Source of the DNA: Bacteroidota bacterium
GTDB taxonomy: Bacteria; Bacteroidota; Bacteroidia; Bacteroidales; F082
Assembly: GCA_016845175.1 (NCBI GenBank)
Contig: JAERTD010000060.1
Coordinates: forward strand, 1 to 52,198
Reading direction: 5' to 3'
DNA length: 52,198 nucleotides
The notes under the pieces were generated by a model, which did no database searches, was not told the origin of the DNA, and worked only from the letters and a program-made list of their open reading frames with translations. Positions 16,461 to 24,717 of the stretch are shown piece by piece (the stretch's first letter is position 1; each line of letters starts with the position of its first letter). Made by a program: the position numbers and the translations under genes.

Positions 16461-18188
16461 TTATTTTGCAAAAATATCAACCACCTTATCATTTACAGGC
16501 TGGGTATACCAGCTCACATTCTGTTCCCCTGAAGATGTAGCCCAAAGTTCGAATTGTGGATAGGCATTTAATATCTCCACTCTTTCAATGGGGTTTTTAA
16601 AGGTTCCGGAAGTCAGAATTTCAAGTCCCCAGGGTAGTCCATTGGCCGTTTTATAATTTCCATTATCATCAGCAGTGTTGAACAAAGCATTGTCTACGAT
16701 TGCCGTACCTGGAAACCCTGGACGGTGCACCTCATGAGCCCTGTCATCGGTTCGGAAAATATAAAGTTCTGGTGTGAAATCAAGCACAGCACTTTCAAAT
16801 TGAATACTGAAGTAAAGGGTGTCAGGTTCGTCGGTAGTAGTTCCGATTCCATTGTTTTGATAGCGCTCGTTGGTTGTCAGAAATACATCTTCCGTCAGAA
16901 TAAGACCATTGGTATTGTCCGGGTCAAGTGAAATATCACCTTCCACAGAGGCGATGACATTATCAGCAAATGCAGCCCCATTGGCATCATACAACATCAG
17001 GGCGATTCCGTTATCAAGACCCGCACCGATGGCATCTATACTCACTTTAAAATCAGCTTCTATAATGCTAAAATCGGCTCTTTTTGAAATAACCACCTGG
17101 TTGGAGAGCACCACATCATTAAAGTCGAAATCCCCGAGTGATGGCCATAAATCTTCAAAAGCAACCACCTGTTTGCCTGAAGTGGGGAAATAGCTAGTAA
17201 AGGCCACATCAGCATCCTCAGGATTGTCATCAGATCCATCAGGAACACCATCTCCATCAAAATCACATAAGATTTCAAAATTGTCAATGAAATTACCCAC
17301 ACTGTTGTTGCCGCCTGCGGCTGAAACGGATTCGAAGACAAAAACTGTGGTTTCCTGTCCTTCCGGTACTGTATAGTTACCTGAATAATAACCCCAAGCA
17401 TCTTTACCATCCGTCATGGTTTGTAGATACTCTGCTGTTTCGACGGTGGCTCCAATTTTCACTTCAGCCACATCCACACCCTGTCTTCCGCGATGCCAAA
17501 CCGACCATTGCACAGTAGAACCAGGTTCCAAACAAAGTTCCTGATACAAGGCTGCTACCTGTGTGGCATTAAGCTCCATAAACTGAATACCTTCCTGGGC
17601 TTGGACACCTAAGAAACCTGTGGTCCATAATTCTATCTTACCATCGGTTGAGGTTGTCAACCATCCCGGCACATTATCTTCATGAACCAGTGTCCAGTTT
17701 TGATTGATCACAGGATCTTCTGCTCCGCCATTAACCATGGGGTCATCACAAACAGTACAGCTAACCACTTCTGCATCCATACTTCTTGATTTCGTATCAT
17801 ACAATGTGGGTCCCAACTCCATATCAACCATTCCGGCTGCTGTTATAACCTGCATATCACCCGTAATGGGGTAATAGAGGTAATAAGGTGCATCCTGTGG
17901 AAGATCAAGGCTAAAACTTGCAGTACCATTTACAATTTGCTTTCGATCAACGACCTCGCCTCCCTCCCTGACAATGCTTATATACTCATATTCAGTGGAT
18001 ACATTATGAGGATTGATCAGGTTTAATTCAAGCGTGCCATGCAAACCTGAGGTCCATTGGAAATCCTGATCCACTACCATATCGGCCATAGAGCTTACAA
18101 TGATAGGATCGATGGCGGAATCCTTATTACAAGAATATGCTAAAAGGCTCAGGATCACTACCAGACTTATAGGTAAATACTTCATCAT
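16461..18188 (-). CDS. LruC-domain surface lipoprotein
   Basis: Large predicted outer-membrane lipoprotein: signal with lipobox YSC near residue 20, a carbohydrate-binding-like middle region (about 150-310) and a calcium-binding thrombospondin-type-3-like DFDGDGVPDGSDDNPEDAD. The LruC/DUF4842 domain follows, with its hallmark FEDLWPSLGDFDFNDVVLS and a C-terminal region including HRPGFPG and GLPWGLEI. LruC proteins are known as in vivo-expressed outer-surface proteins in several bacteria; their ligand is not established. The gene is convergent with the histidine kinase, 27 nt apart. Confidence 0.85.
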   Translation of the reverse strand: MMKYLPISLVVILSLLAYSCNKDSAIDPIIVSSMADMVVDQDFQWTSGLHGTLELNLINPHNVSTEYEYISIVREGGEVVDRKQIVNGTASFSLDLPQDAPYYLYYPITGDMQVITAAGMVDMELGPTLYDTKSRSMDAEVVSCTVCDDPMVNGGAEDPVINQNWTLVHEDNVPGWLTTSTDGKIELWTTGFLGVQAQEGIQFMELNATQVAALYQELCLEPGSTVQWSVWHRGRQGVDVAEVKIGATVETAEYLQTMTDGKDAWGYYSGNYTVPEGQETTVFVFESVSAAGGNNSVGNFIDNFEILCDFDGDGVPDGSDDNPEDADVAFTSYFPTSGKQVVAFEDLWPSLGDFDFNDVVLSNQVVISKRADFSIIEADFKVSIDAIGAGLDNGIALMLYDANGAAFADNVIASVEGDISLDPDNTNGLILTEDVFLTTNERYQNNGIGTTTDEPDTLYFSIQFESAVLDFTPELYIFRTDDRAHEVHRPGFPGTAIVDNALFNTADDNGNYKTANGLPWGLEILTSGTFKNPIERVEILNAYPQFELWATSSGEQNVSWYTQPVNDKVVDIFAK

Positions 18189-18315
18189 CTTCTATTTTAC
18201 AACATAAAGGTATATACAAAGCATACACCAAAACAAGAAAAAAGTTATAAGCCGTTGAAAATATGAGGGTTATTAATTTTTACATATAAATTTCTTTCCC
18301 ATTATTGGAATAGTT

Positions 18316-18351
18316 TTGCCGTATGAAATATTAAAAAACCTCTTACTTTTG
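18316..18351 (+). promoter_or_regulatory. Predicted gtrA promoter
   Basis: TACTTTTG at 18344-18351 matches TAnnTTTG, and a TTG at 18316-18318 lies 25 nt upstream, slightly beyond the usual spacing. A second TAnnTTTG match (TAGTTTTG) is at 18311-18318. The position favours the ATG at 18364 as the start. Confidence 0.4.
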
Positions 18352-18363
18352 CCGCTTCAACTT

Positions 18364-18870
18364 ATGAAAACCCAAATGCAGTTGTTTGTTTTTATCCGGA
18401 AAGCTATTGAATGGTCTTACCCTCCTTTTAAGACTCTTGTACCTCCTGAAACATTTAGATATGCAAGCACGGGTGGTTTGAATACTGCTTTCGACATATT
18501 CCTGTATTTCATTTGTTACAATTTTGTTTTGCAAAAACAGATTGTTGATTTGAATGTAGTGGCCATTAGTCCACACATCGCTGCGTTTATCATGGTGTTC
18601 CCCATAACATTCATTACAGGATTTCTTCTTGCCAAATATGTGACATTTACTGATTCACCCATCAGAGGTCGTATCCAACTATTCAGGTATGGATTGTCGG
18701 TTGCTGGTTCCATCCTTCTAAACTACATATGCCTGAAATTTTTCGTTGAATACTTCTACATCTGGCCAACGGTGGCAAAGATGATCACCACTGTAATTGT
18801 GGTAACCTATAGCTATCTTATTCAGCGGTATTTTACCTTTAAAACTGGTCGTCTATTAAATAGAAAATAA
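18364..18870 (+). CDS. GtrA family membrane protein
   Basis: Small four-helix membrane protein of the GtrA/DPMS family, which is thought to help flip polyprenyl-phosphate-linked sugars for glycosylation of surface polymers. The N-terminal RYASTGGLNTAFDIFLYF and the C-terminal YSYLIQRYFTFK are typical. I chose the ATG at 18364, just after the -7 element, rather than 18316, which would lie inside the promoter. No glycosyltransferase is adjacent; the GT2 enzyme at 26095-26838 is a possible functional partner. Confidence 0.85.
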   Translation: MKTQMQLFVFIRKAIEWSYPPFKTLVPPETFRYASTGGLNTAFDIFLYFICYNFVLQKQIVDLNVVAISPHIAAFIMVFPITFITGFLLAKYVTFTDSPIRGRIQLFRYGLSVAGSILLNYICLKFFVEYFYIWPTVAKMITTVIVVTYSYLIQRYFTFKTGRLLNRK

Positions 18871-18880
18871 TTCCTATTAC

Positions 18881-19498
18881 CTACAAATAGAACGGGATGG
18901 ACTTGTCAATAACGGGCTCAAATTTGGCAAATGAGATAAAGCCAGAATTAAACGAAATGATGTGGGTCTGACAATTGAGTTGTTTTTTCGATTTACCGAA
19001 AGTTAGTTCCATTTCAGTGTAAAGGGGTTGCTTGCTGTCTAGTTTTTCACGGATATCGCAACTCTTATCTGAAGGATAATTATTGGCCTGCATATATTGG
19101 GGAAACTTTTTCCCTTTAATTTCCTTCAGTGAATAACCTGTTTGTCGTGAATATTCAGCATTTACATAAACTACTTTTTTGTCGGAGTCATTGATGCAAA
19201 CGGCAGGAAATTGGCTTTGATAGTTATACAGTTTCTTAAGAAAACCATTGTCTTCTGCTTTGTTCTCATCATGATTGTGTCTGGAAACATTTACGGATTG
19301 TAAGTCGACAAAAAGCAAGATATCAACCATAACCTTAAAAATGGTAGCCAGTCTGAGGATCATGTCAATATCAGGCTTACCGGTACCTGCTTCCCATCTT
19401 TCTATGGTACTGATACTTTTGGAAACTTTATTTGCTAATTCGCTCTTGGTCAGATTGTAGGACAGGCGTAAATACCTGATGTTAGTGGATAGATACAT
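18881..19498 (-). CDS. XRE-type HTH regulator with C-terminal PAS domain
   Basis: Transcription regulator: an N-terminal Cro/C1-type helix-turn-helix (about 5-60; LTKSELANKVSKSISTIERWEAGTGKPD) is joined by a linker to a PAS-like domain (about 90-200; FPAVCINDSDKKVVYVNAEYSRQTGYSLKEIKGK). PAS domains sense small molecules, redox or light; no cofactor residue can be assigned by eye. The gene stands alone beside the tandem-repeat region, and three TGCGA-type direct repeats in its upstream DNA could be its own sites. Confidence 0.8.
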   Translation of the reverse strand: MYLSTNIRYLRLSYNLTKSELANKVSKSISTIERWEAGTGKPDIDMILRLATIFKVMVDILLFVDLQSVNVSRHNHDENKAEDNGFLKKLYNYQSQFPAVCINDSDKKVVYVNAEYSRQTGYSLKEIKGKKFPQYMQANNYPSDKSCDIREKLDSKQPLYTEMELTFGKSKKQLNCQTHIISFNSGFISFAKFEPVIDKSIPFYL

Positions 19499-19539
19499 AT
19501 TTCAATTTTACTGCATAATTCAACCTTTACGGTCGCATT

Positions 19540-19574
19540 CAAAACTATTTCGCAGTAGTATGTAAATGTCGCAA
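19540..19574 (-). promoter_or_regulatory. Predicted promoter of the HTH-PAS gene
   Basis: On the minus strand, TAGTTTTG (19547-19540) matches the -7 consensus and a TTG (19574-19572) lies 24 nt upstream. TGCGA motifs on that strand flank the element. Confidence 0.35.
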
Positions 19575-19727
19575 TGGGGCTGATGGTTCAGTCTCATAAA
19601 GTGTGTTGGTGCATAGACAAAGAAATGTGATTGATCGTTGCCACATATTGACATTTTTTTTCAATAACAGACATTAAATTGATAACTGCCTCTTGGCAAA
19701 GCGAAAGGGAATAATTTGAAACAATAG
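19575..19727. other. Non-coding stretch left of the tandem array
   Basis: I see no gene, tRNA or terminator here. It contains an 8-T run near 19652-19659 and then runs into the first repeat unit. Confidence 0.5.
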
Positions 19728-20256
19728 AAAATCCAGATTAGCTGCACTGATCTGGAGAGTGGGGGGCACAATAAAAGCCCGATGCACACTTCATGTGCAA
19801 GCTTTTTCCATTGGGCTTCGTCTTTCAAGCCTGCGGCTTGAGACTGGCTACTATTTATATCTGTAAAATCCAGATTAGCTGCGCTGATCTGGAGAGTGGG
19901 GGGCACAATAAAAGCCCGATGCACACTTCATGTGCATGCTTTTTTCATTGGGCTTCGTCTTTCAAGCCTGTGGCTTGAGACTGGCAACTATTTATATCTG
20001 TAAAATCCAGATTAGCTGCGCTGATCTGGAGAGTGGGGGGCACAATAAAAGCCCGATGCACACTTCATGTGCATGCTTTTTCCATTGGGCTTCGTCTTTC
20101 AAGCCTGTGGCTTGAGACTGGCAACTATTTATATCTGAAAAATCCAGATTAGCTGCGCTGATCTGGAGAGTGGGGGGCACAATAAAAGCCCGATGCACAC
20201 TTCTTGTGCATGCTTTTTTCATTGGGCTTCGTCTTTCAAGCCTGTGGCTTGAGACT
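19728..20256. repeat. Four 137-bp tandem repeats
   Basis: Near-identical units start (at the sequence ATCCAG) at 19731, 19868, 20005 and 20142, an exact 137-nt period. The last copy lacks about 22 nt at its right end. Units differ at only a few positions, for example GCACTG in copy 1 versus GCGCTG, and CTTCTTGTG in copy 4. Each unit holds three dyads: TCCAGAT/ATCTGGA, a TGCACA-type hairpin flanked by AAAAGC/GCTTTT, and TCAAGCC-TGT-GGCTTGA (GGCTTGA with TCAAGCC or, in copy 1, a CGG variant). The short frames that run through it change frame from unit to unit because 137 is not a multiple of three, so it is not coding. Confidence 0.9.
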
Positions 20257-20272
20257 TTGCCCAATGAAAAAA
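20214..20272. repeat. Perfect 14-bp inverted repeat with internal hairpin
   Basis: TTTTTTCATTGGGC (20214-20227) and GCCCAATGAAAAAA (20259-20272) pair perfectly. Inside sits the second dyad TCAAGCC-TGT-GGCTTGA (20236-20252). The structure bridges the right end of the tandem array and the tRNA terminator. Confidence 0.7.
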
Positions 20273-20299
20273 GCCCCGATGCTTGGCATCAGGGCTTTT
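20267..20299 (-). terminator. Terminator of the initiator tRNA gene
   Basis: AAAAGCCC-x-GATGC-TTG-GCATC-x-GGGCTTTT forms a long, nearly perfect hairpin with an A tract on one side and a T tract on the other, so it can stop transcripts from either direction. It lies just 3' of the minus-strand tRNA. Confidence 0.75.
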
Positions 20300-20303
20300 G
20301 TTG

Positions 20304-20375
<72 letters not shown>

Positions 20376-20439
20376 ATGTAATTTGCGGCTGCAAAGATAT
20401 ATTTTGTTTCTTTGCAAACCAAACATATTCATTCTTTTT

Positions 20440-21321
20440 ATGCCCCACAAAGCCGGATTTGTAAATATAATTGGATACCCCAATGTCGGCAAATCAACCC
20501 TTATGAATGCATTGGTCGGAGAAAAGCTTTCGATTATTACATCCAAGGCCCAAACTACGCGTCATCGCATCATGGGAATTGTCAATGCTGAAGATTTTCA
20601 GATCGTATACTCTGATACCCCAGGCATCGTTCGTGATCCATCCTACGAAATGCATAAAATGATGAATGCCTATATTGAAACTGCATTTGTGGATGCTGAT
20701 GTGATCATTTTTATGATTGAAACAAGTCAGAAATTTAATGAGCAGGAAGTCATCGACAGGGTAAATCGTGCAGATATTCCGGTGTTGTTGTTGATCAACA
20801 AGATTGATCTTTCGAACCAGGAAGATATTGTTTCAGAAATGGCCCTTTGGCAAAAGAAGATTCCAAAAGCTGAGGTCATGCCCATATCTGCAGTCAACAA
20901 GTTTAATATAGAAAAGGTGTTTGACAGAATCCTCGAGCATTTACCTTTAAGTCCTCCCTATTACGATAAGGATGCTTTAACGGATCGTTCGGTTCGCTTT
21001 TTTGTTTCTGAAATCATTCGTGAGAAAATTCTCACCAATTTTAAAAAGGAAATACCTTATTCTGTGGAGGTAGCGGTGGATGCCTATAAAGAAAAAGGCA
21101 AACTAGTAAGGATCTCAGCCATGATTTATGCCAGCAGAGAATCTCAAAAAGCCATATTGTTGGGGCATCAGGGAAAATCCATCAAGCGTTTGGGTACACA
21201 AGCCAGAAAAGATATTGAAGAATTTATTGAGAAAAAGGTGTTTCTGGAATTAACCGTTAAGGTAAAGAAAGACTGGCGGGATAACGAAAACAACCTCAAG
21301 CAATTTGGCTACGACAGATAA
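20440..21321 (+). CDS. era: GTPase Era
   Basis: Ribosome-assembly GTPase that binds 16S rRNA during 30S maturation. G1 is GYPNVGKS (12-19), the Thr switch region lies in SKAQTTRHRIMG, G3 is DTPG, G4 NKID and G5 SA. The C-terminal KH domain is present (EKGKLVRISAMIYASRESQKAILLGHQGKSIKRLG). I chose ATG 20440 because it gives 293 residues and begins just before the G domain; a longer open frame to 20170 would run through the tRNA and repeats. der follows after 39 nt. Confidence 0.96.
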   Translation: MPHKAGFVNIIGYPNVGKSTLMNALVGEKLSIITSKAQTTRHRIMGIVNAEDFQIVYSDTPGIVRDPSYEMHKMMNAYIETAFVDADVIIFMIETSQKFNEQEVIDRVNRADIPVLLLINKIDLSNQEDIVSEMALWQKKIPKAEVMPISAVNKFNIEKVFDRILEHLPLSPPYYDKDALTDRSVRFFVSEIIREKILTNFKKEIPYSVEVAVDAYKEKGKLVRISAMIYASRESQKAILLGHQGKSIKRLGTQARKDIEEFIEKKVFLELTVKVKKDWRDNENNLKQFGYDR

Positions 21322-21360
21322 ACCATCATATATTAAGAGTTTCAAAAGAATCATTACAAC

Positions 21361-22668
21361 ATGAGTAACATATTAGCCATCGTCGGTCGGCCCAATGTAG
21401 GTAAATCCACCCTATTTAACAGGCTCACAAAAAGCAAAGACGCTATCGTTGAATCGGTGAGCGGAGTTACCAGAGACAGGATCTATGGAGAAAGTGACTG
21501 GAATGGATATGATTTTTCAGTAATTGACACCGGTGGTTATGTGCACGGCTCGGAAGATACTTTTGAAGAGGAGATTCGCAAGCAAGTTTTATTTGCCATT
21601 GACGAAGCTGACGCCATTATATTTATGGTGGACCTGAGAGAAGGCATAAGCCCACTTGACGAGGATGTGGCCGAATTGCTAAGAAAATCCCATAAGGACA
21701 TTTTTGTGACGGCCAACAAGGCTGACGAACCCAATATCGGGGATCTCGCCGGTGAATTTTACGGACTGGGCCTGGGAGAAGTCTATGCCATCTCTGCCAA
21801 CAACGGAAGCGGTACAGGAGAACTTCTTGACGAAGTGGTAAAAGTCTTCAAAGAAAGTACCACAGAAGAAGAAACAGATCTTCCCAGAATAGCAGTGGTT
21901 GGCAGACCCAATGTGGGCAAATCATCATTGGTGAACACACTTATAGGTGACAACAGGAACATTGTAACACCCATTGCAGGGACTACTCGGGATTCGATTT
22001 ATACCCGTTACAATGCTTTCGGACATGATTTTATGTTGGTGGATACTGCAGGTCTTCGCAAAAAAGGAAAGGTTTATGAAAATATTGAGTTCTATTCCAA
22101 CCTGAGGACCATTAGGGCCATTGAAAATTCCGATGTATGTATCGTAATGATCGATGCTGAAGTGGGTATAGATAAACAGGATGTTAATATTTTCCATCTT
22201 GCTGAAAAAAACAAAAAGGGAATCGTGGTAGTGGTCAACAAATGGGACCTCATCGATAAACAAACCAATACCCACCTTGATTTCGAACGTGAAATCCGAT
22301 CCAAAATCGCCCCTTTTAATGATGTACCCATTGTTTTTACCTCTGTCAAAGGCAAGCAAAGGATTTTTAAAGCATTGGAGCTGGCCTCAGAGATTTTTGA
22401 AAGGAGAAACACCAGGATTCCAACTTCCCAGCTAAACGATTATTTGTTGCCCATCATAGAAAACAACCCACCCCCCATGGGATCGAGAGGTCGGTATATT
22501 CGTATCAAATACGTGATGCAACTGAAAACCTCCAGTCCTCAATTTGCTTTCTTCTGTAACCTGCCCGACGATGTAAAGGATCCCTATTCAAGATTTCTTG
22601 AAAACAAGATCAGAGAAGAATACAATTTCACAGGGATCCCCATTCAAATGTTTTTCAGAAAGAAATAA
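21361..22668 (+). CDS. der: Ribosome biogenesis GTPase Der (EngA)
   Basis: Tandem-GTPase 50S assembly factor. The first G domain has GRPNVGKST (7-15), DTGG and NKAD; the second has GRPNVGKSS, DTAGLRKKGKV and NKWD. The C-terminal KH-like domain ends with IREEYNFTGIPIQMFFRKK, the standard Der terminus. Length (435 aa) is normal. It is in a likely operon with era upstream and the S4-domain gene 27 nt downstream, a pairing that makes ribosome-maturation sense. Confidence 0.97.
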   Translation: MSNILAIVGRPNVGKSTLFNRLTKSKDAIVESVSGVTRDRIYGESDWNGYDFSVIDTGGYVHGSEDTFEEEIRKQVLFAIDEADAIIFMVDLREGISPLDEDVAELLRKSHKDIFVTANKADEPNIGDLAGEFYGLGLGEVYAISANNGSGTGELLDEVVKVFKESTTEEETDLPRIAVVGRPNVGKSSLVNTLIGDNRNIVTPIAGTTRDSIYTRYNAFGHDFMLVDTAGLRKKGKVYENIEFYSNLRTIRAIENSDVCIVMIDAEVGIDKQDVNIFHLAEKNKKGIVVVVNKWDLIDKQTNTHLDFEREIRSKIAPFNDVPIVFTSVKGKQRIFKALELASEIFERRNTRIPTSQLNDYLLPIIENNPPPMGSRGRYIRIKYVMQLKTSSPQFAFFCNLPDDVKDPYSRFLENKIREEYNFTGIPIQMFFRKK

Positions 22669-22695
22669 GGAACCCTGGCTATCTAACACGCTTCT

Positions 22696-23088
22696 ATGAA
22701 AACCATGCTGGATCGTATCAGGATTGATAAATGGCTCTGGGCAGTTCGCATATTCAAAACACGAAACCAGGCTGCAGATGCCTGTCGTGGAGGCAAGGTG
22801 AAAATTGATGGGCAAGCAGTAAAACCTTCACGCGAAGTGACTGCTGACACCATTATTGAGGTACAGTTAGGTATTATTAAAAAGCAGGTTCGTATCAAAC
22901 AGGTGATAAAAAACAGGGTGTCAGCCAAACTCGTACCTGACCTTTGCGAAGACCTTACACCAGCAGAAGAATATGAAAAACTGGATATGCTTCGCTTGCT
23001 GAATGCTGAAAAAAGAGACCGTGGGGTGGGACGCCCCACCAAGAAGGACAGGCGTGATATCGATAACTTAAAGGATGCAGATCTATAA
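22696..23088 (+). CDS. S4-domain RNA-binding protein, Hsp15-like
   Basis: Heat-shock-protein-15-type S4 protein. In E. coli the homologue binds stalled 50S subunits carrying nascent peptide. The S4 fold is clear in RIDKWLWAVRIFKTRNQAADACRGGKVKIDGQAVKPSREV. The lysine/arginine-rich C-terminus (GVGRPTKKDRRDIDNL) is typical of HslR. The start could also be the ATG three codons on. It belongs to the era-der group, and its 3' end is followed within 14 nt by the start of the nuclease-family gene. Confidence 0.88.
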   Translation: MKTMLDRIRIDKWLWAVRIFKTRNQAADACRGGKVKIDGQAVKPSREVTADTIIEVQLGIIKKQVRIKQVIKNRVSAKLVPDLCEDLTPAEEYEKLDMLRLLNAEKRDRGVGRPTKKDRRDIDNLKDADL

Positions 23089-23101
23089 ATTGCTCAAACT
23101 C

Positions 23102-24127
23102 ATGAAATACACAGCAACACTTATAATTAGTTTGATACTAATGGTTATTGTGGCAGGAAGCTGCGGCAAGAAGACCACAAGCCCCACAGTGGTAGCCTTT
23201 TACAATGTTGAGAATTTATTTGACACCATTGATGATGCCCATATTCGTGATGAACGTTATGTTCCGGATAGCGATATAAAGTGGGGGACAGAAAGATACC
23301 ATCACAAGATTAACAATCTGGCCAAGGTGATGTCGGCCATTGACAGCACAGGATTTCCTGCGATTTTTGGCTTGTGTGAAGTTGAGAACAAAGGTGTTCT
23401 TGAGGACCTTTTAAAACATACTGAGCTTTCTTCCGCCAATTATCAGATTGTTCATAAAAATAGTCAGGATGAGAGAGGCATAGACAACGCTTTGCTTTAC
23501 CAGAAAGAGTATTACAAACCCATAGTGAACCGGTATATCCAACCTATTTTTCCTGATAGTCTTAAAAACAAGACCCGCGACATCCTATATTCCAAAGGTA
23601 AACTTGCCGGTGGTGAAACCATTCACCTTTTTGTTAATCATTGGGTTTCACGATGGGGAGGTCAGGCTGAAACCGAGGTGTTCAGAATATATCTGGGCCA
23701 ACAAATCAAAGCAATCACGGATTCCATTTTGGAGGTCGATGCCCAGGCGAACATTATTATTTTGGGTGATCTGAATGATAATCCAACTGATATTAGCATT
23801 TTGAATCATCTGGGTGCACAGCCAGTGACTGAGCCACTGGGTTCAGGACCTCTGCACAACCTATCCTTGAATATGTACAGGGAAGGTGTCGGGAGTTTGT
23901 ACTACAAAAGCTGGGATATGTTTGATCAGGTCATTGTGTCCACAGCTCTTCTTAAGGGATCCAATGGCTTAATTACCAGGCCAAAACAAAGTATACTTAT
24001 GGAAGACTGGATGCTATATTACCCTAAAAAGGGTGATCCACGTCCCAACCGAACAGCCGCAAAGAATTACTATGGAGGCTATAGCGATCACCTGCCGGTC
24101 TTTCTCACACTCGAGTCAGCAAATTAG
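23102..24127 (+). CDS. Endonuclease/exonuclease/phosphatase-family lipoprotein
   Basis: Exported metal-dependent phosphodiesterase of the DNase I/EEP fold. I use the ATG at 23102 (MKYTATLIISLILMV), which gives a lipoprotein signal with GSC; an upstream in-frame ATG at 23075 would overlap the S4 gene. Catalytic landmarks are FYNVENLFDT, CEVEN, NHWVSRWGG, LGDLNDNPTD and the C-terminal SDHLPVF. The substrate may be nucleic acid or another phosphodiester. It is a paralogue of the gene at 32002-33069, with the same motif order. Confidence 0.88.
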   Translation: MKYTATLIISLILMVIVAGSCGKKTTSPTVVAFYNVENLFDTIDDAHIRDERYVPDSDIKWGTERYHHKINNLAKVMSAIDSTGFPAIFGLCEVENKGVLEDLLKHTELSSANYQIVHKNSQDERGIDNALLYQKEYYKPIVNRYIQPIFPDSLKNKTRDILYSKGKLAGGETIHLFVNHWVSRWGGQAETEVFRIYLGQQIKAITDSILEVDAQANIIILGDLNDNPTDISILNHLGAQPVTEPLGSGPLHNLSLNMYREGVGSLYYKSWDMFDQVIVSTALLKGSNGLITRPKQSILMEDWMLYYPKKGDPRPNRTAAKNYYGGYSDHLPVFLTLESAN

Positions 24128-24164
24128 GTGATCAGGTTGCTATCCGAAGATCAGCAGAAGGCTT

Positions 24165-24653
24165 CTACTCTGCTTTATCGAAGCTAACGTCTCTCAGAAA
24201 TTCTCCATTTTCATCATAGAATTTCCAAACACCTGATTTTAAACCATTGGTGAAAAAACCATGGTATCTTTTCGCGCCATTGGGATGGTAGGCAATGGAT
24301 ACACCCTGACGAACACCTTCGTTGAATTCACCTTCACTCCAAAGGGTACCATCACGATGAAATGATTTCCAGATGCCATGGCGTTTGCCATTTTTCAAAC
24401 CACCTTCTTTTAGGATGTTTCCATCATCCCAGTATTCTTTCTCATATACTGCAACCAAAATACCATCCACATCTTCCAGCGTACGGATGAGGCGTGGGGA
24501 TCCATTGGCATATTCTTCTACAGTATGTTCACCTGCTTTCAGGTATTCTGTTTTATTCCCTTGCTGTTCATCATCAGCATTCATATCTCCACCACAAGAA
24601 GCAAACATCAGGCCTGCAACTAATAAAAGAATCAGGTTTCTCATCATTTTCAT
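24165..24653 (-). CDS. MORN/YwqK-like repeat lipoprotein
   Basis: Small lipoprotein (lipobox ASC near residue 20) whose mature part holds several about 22-residue MORN-like repeats: KEGGLKNGKRHGIWKSF, SEGEFNEGVRQGVSIAYHPNG and YHGFFTNGLKSGVWKFYDENG. Related proteins are often labelled YwqK-family antitoxin-like, but no toxin gene lies here, and the signal peptide argues for a surface or periplasmic role. Function is unknown. It is a single gene between the era group (convergent) and pyrC (64 nt upstream). Confidence 0.8.
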   Translation of the reverse strand: MKMMRNLILLLVAGLMFASCGGDMNADDEQQGNKTEYLKAGEHTVEEYANGSPRLIRTLEDVDGILVAVYEKEYWDDGNILKEGGLKNGKRHGIWKSFHRDGTLWSEGEFNEGVRQGVSIAYHPNGAKRYHGFFTNGLKSGVWKFYDENGEFLRDVSFDKAE

Positions 24654-24717
24654 TCTTTTTACAATTTTTATGACGGGTCCGACTAATTAACCGGTCAATA
24701 TATCAATTTAAATATTC

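Noticed and set aside
19728..20256. CRISPR array
   Set aside because: The 137-nt units are continuous with no unique spacers between short repeats, and no cas genes are present.
19793..20264. Several 60-90-residue open frames on both strands across the repeat region
   Set aside because: They are shadows of the 137-bp tandem units; their ends and sequences repeat with the array, and they have no recognisable start context.
24165..24653. YwqK-type antitoxin of a toxin-antitoxin pair
   Set aside because: It has a lipoprotein signal and no toxin neighbour, so the antitoxin label would be misleading.
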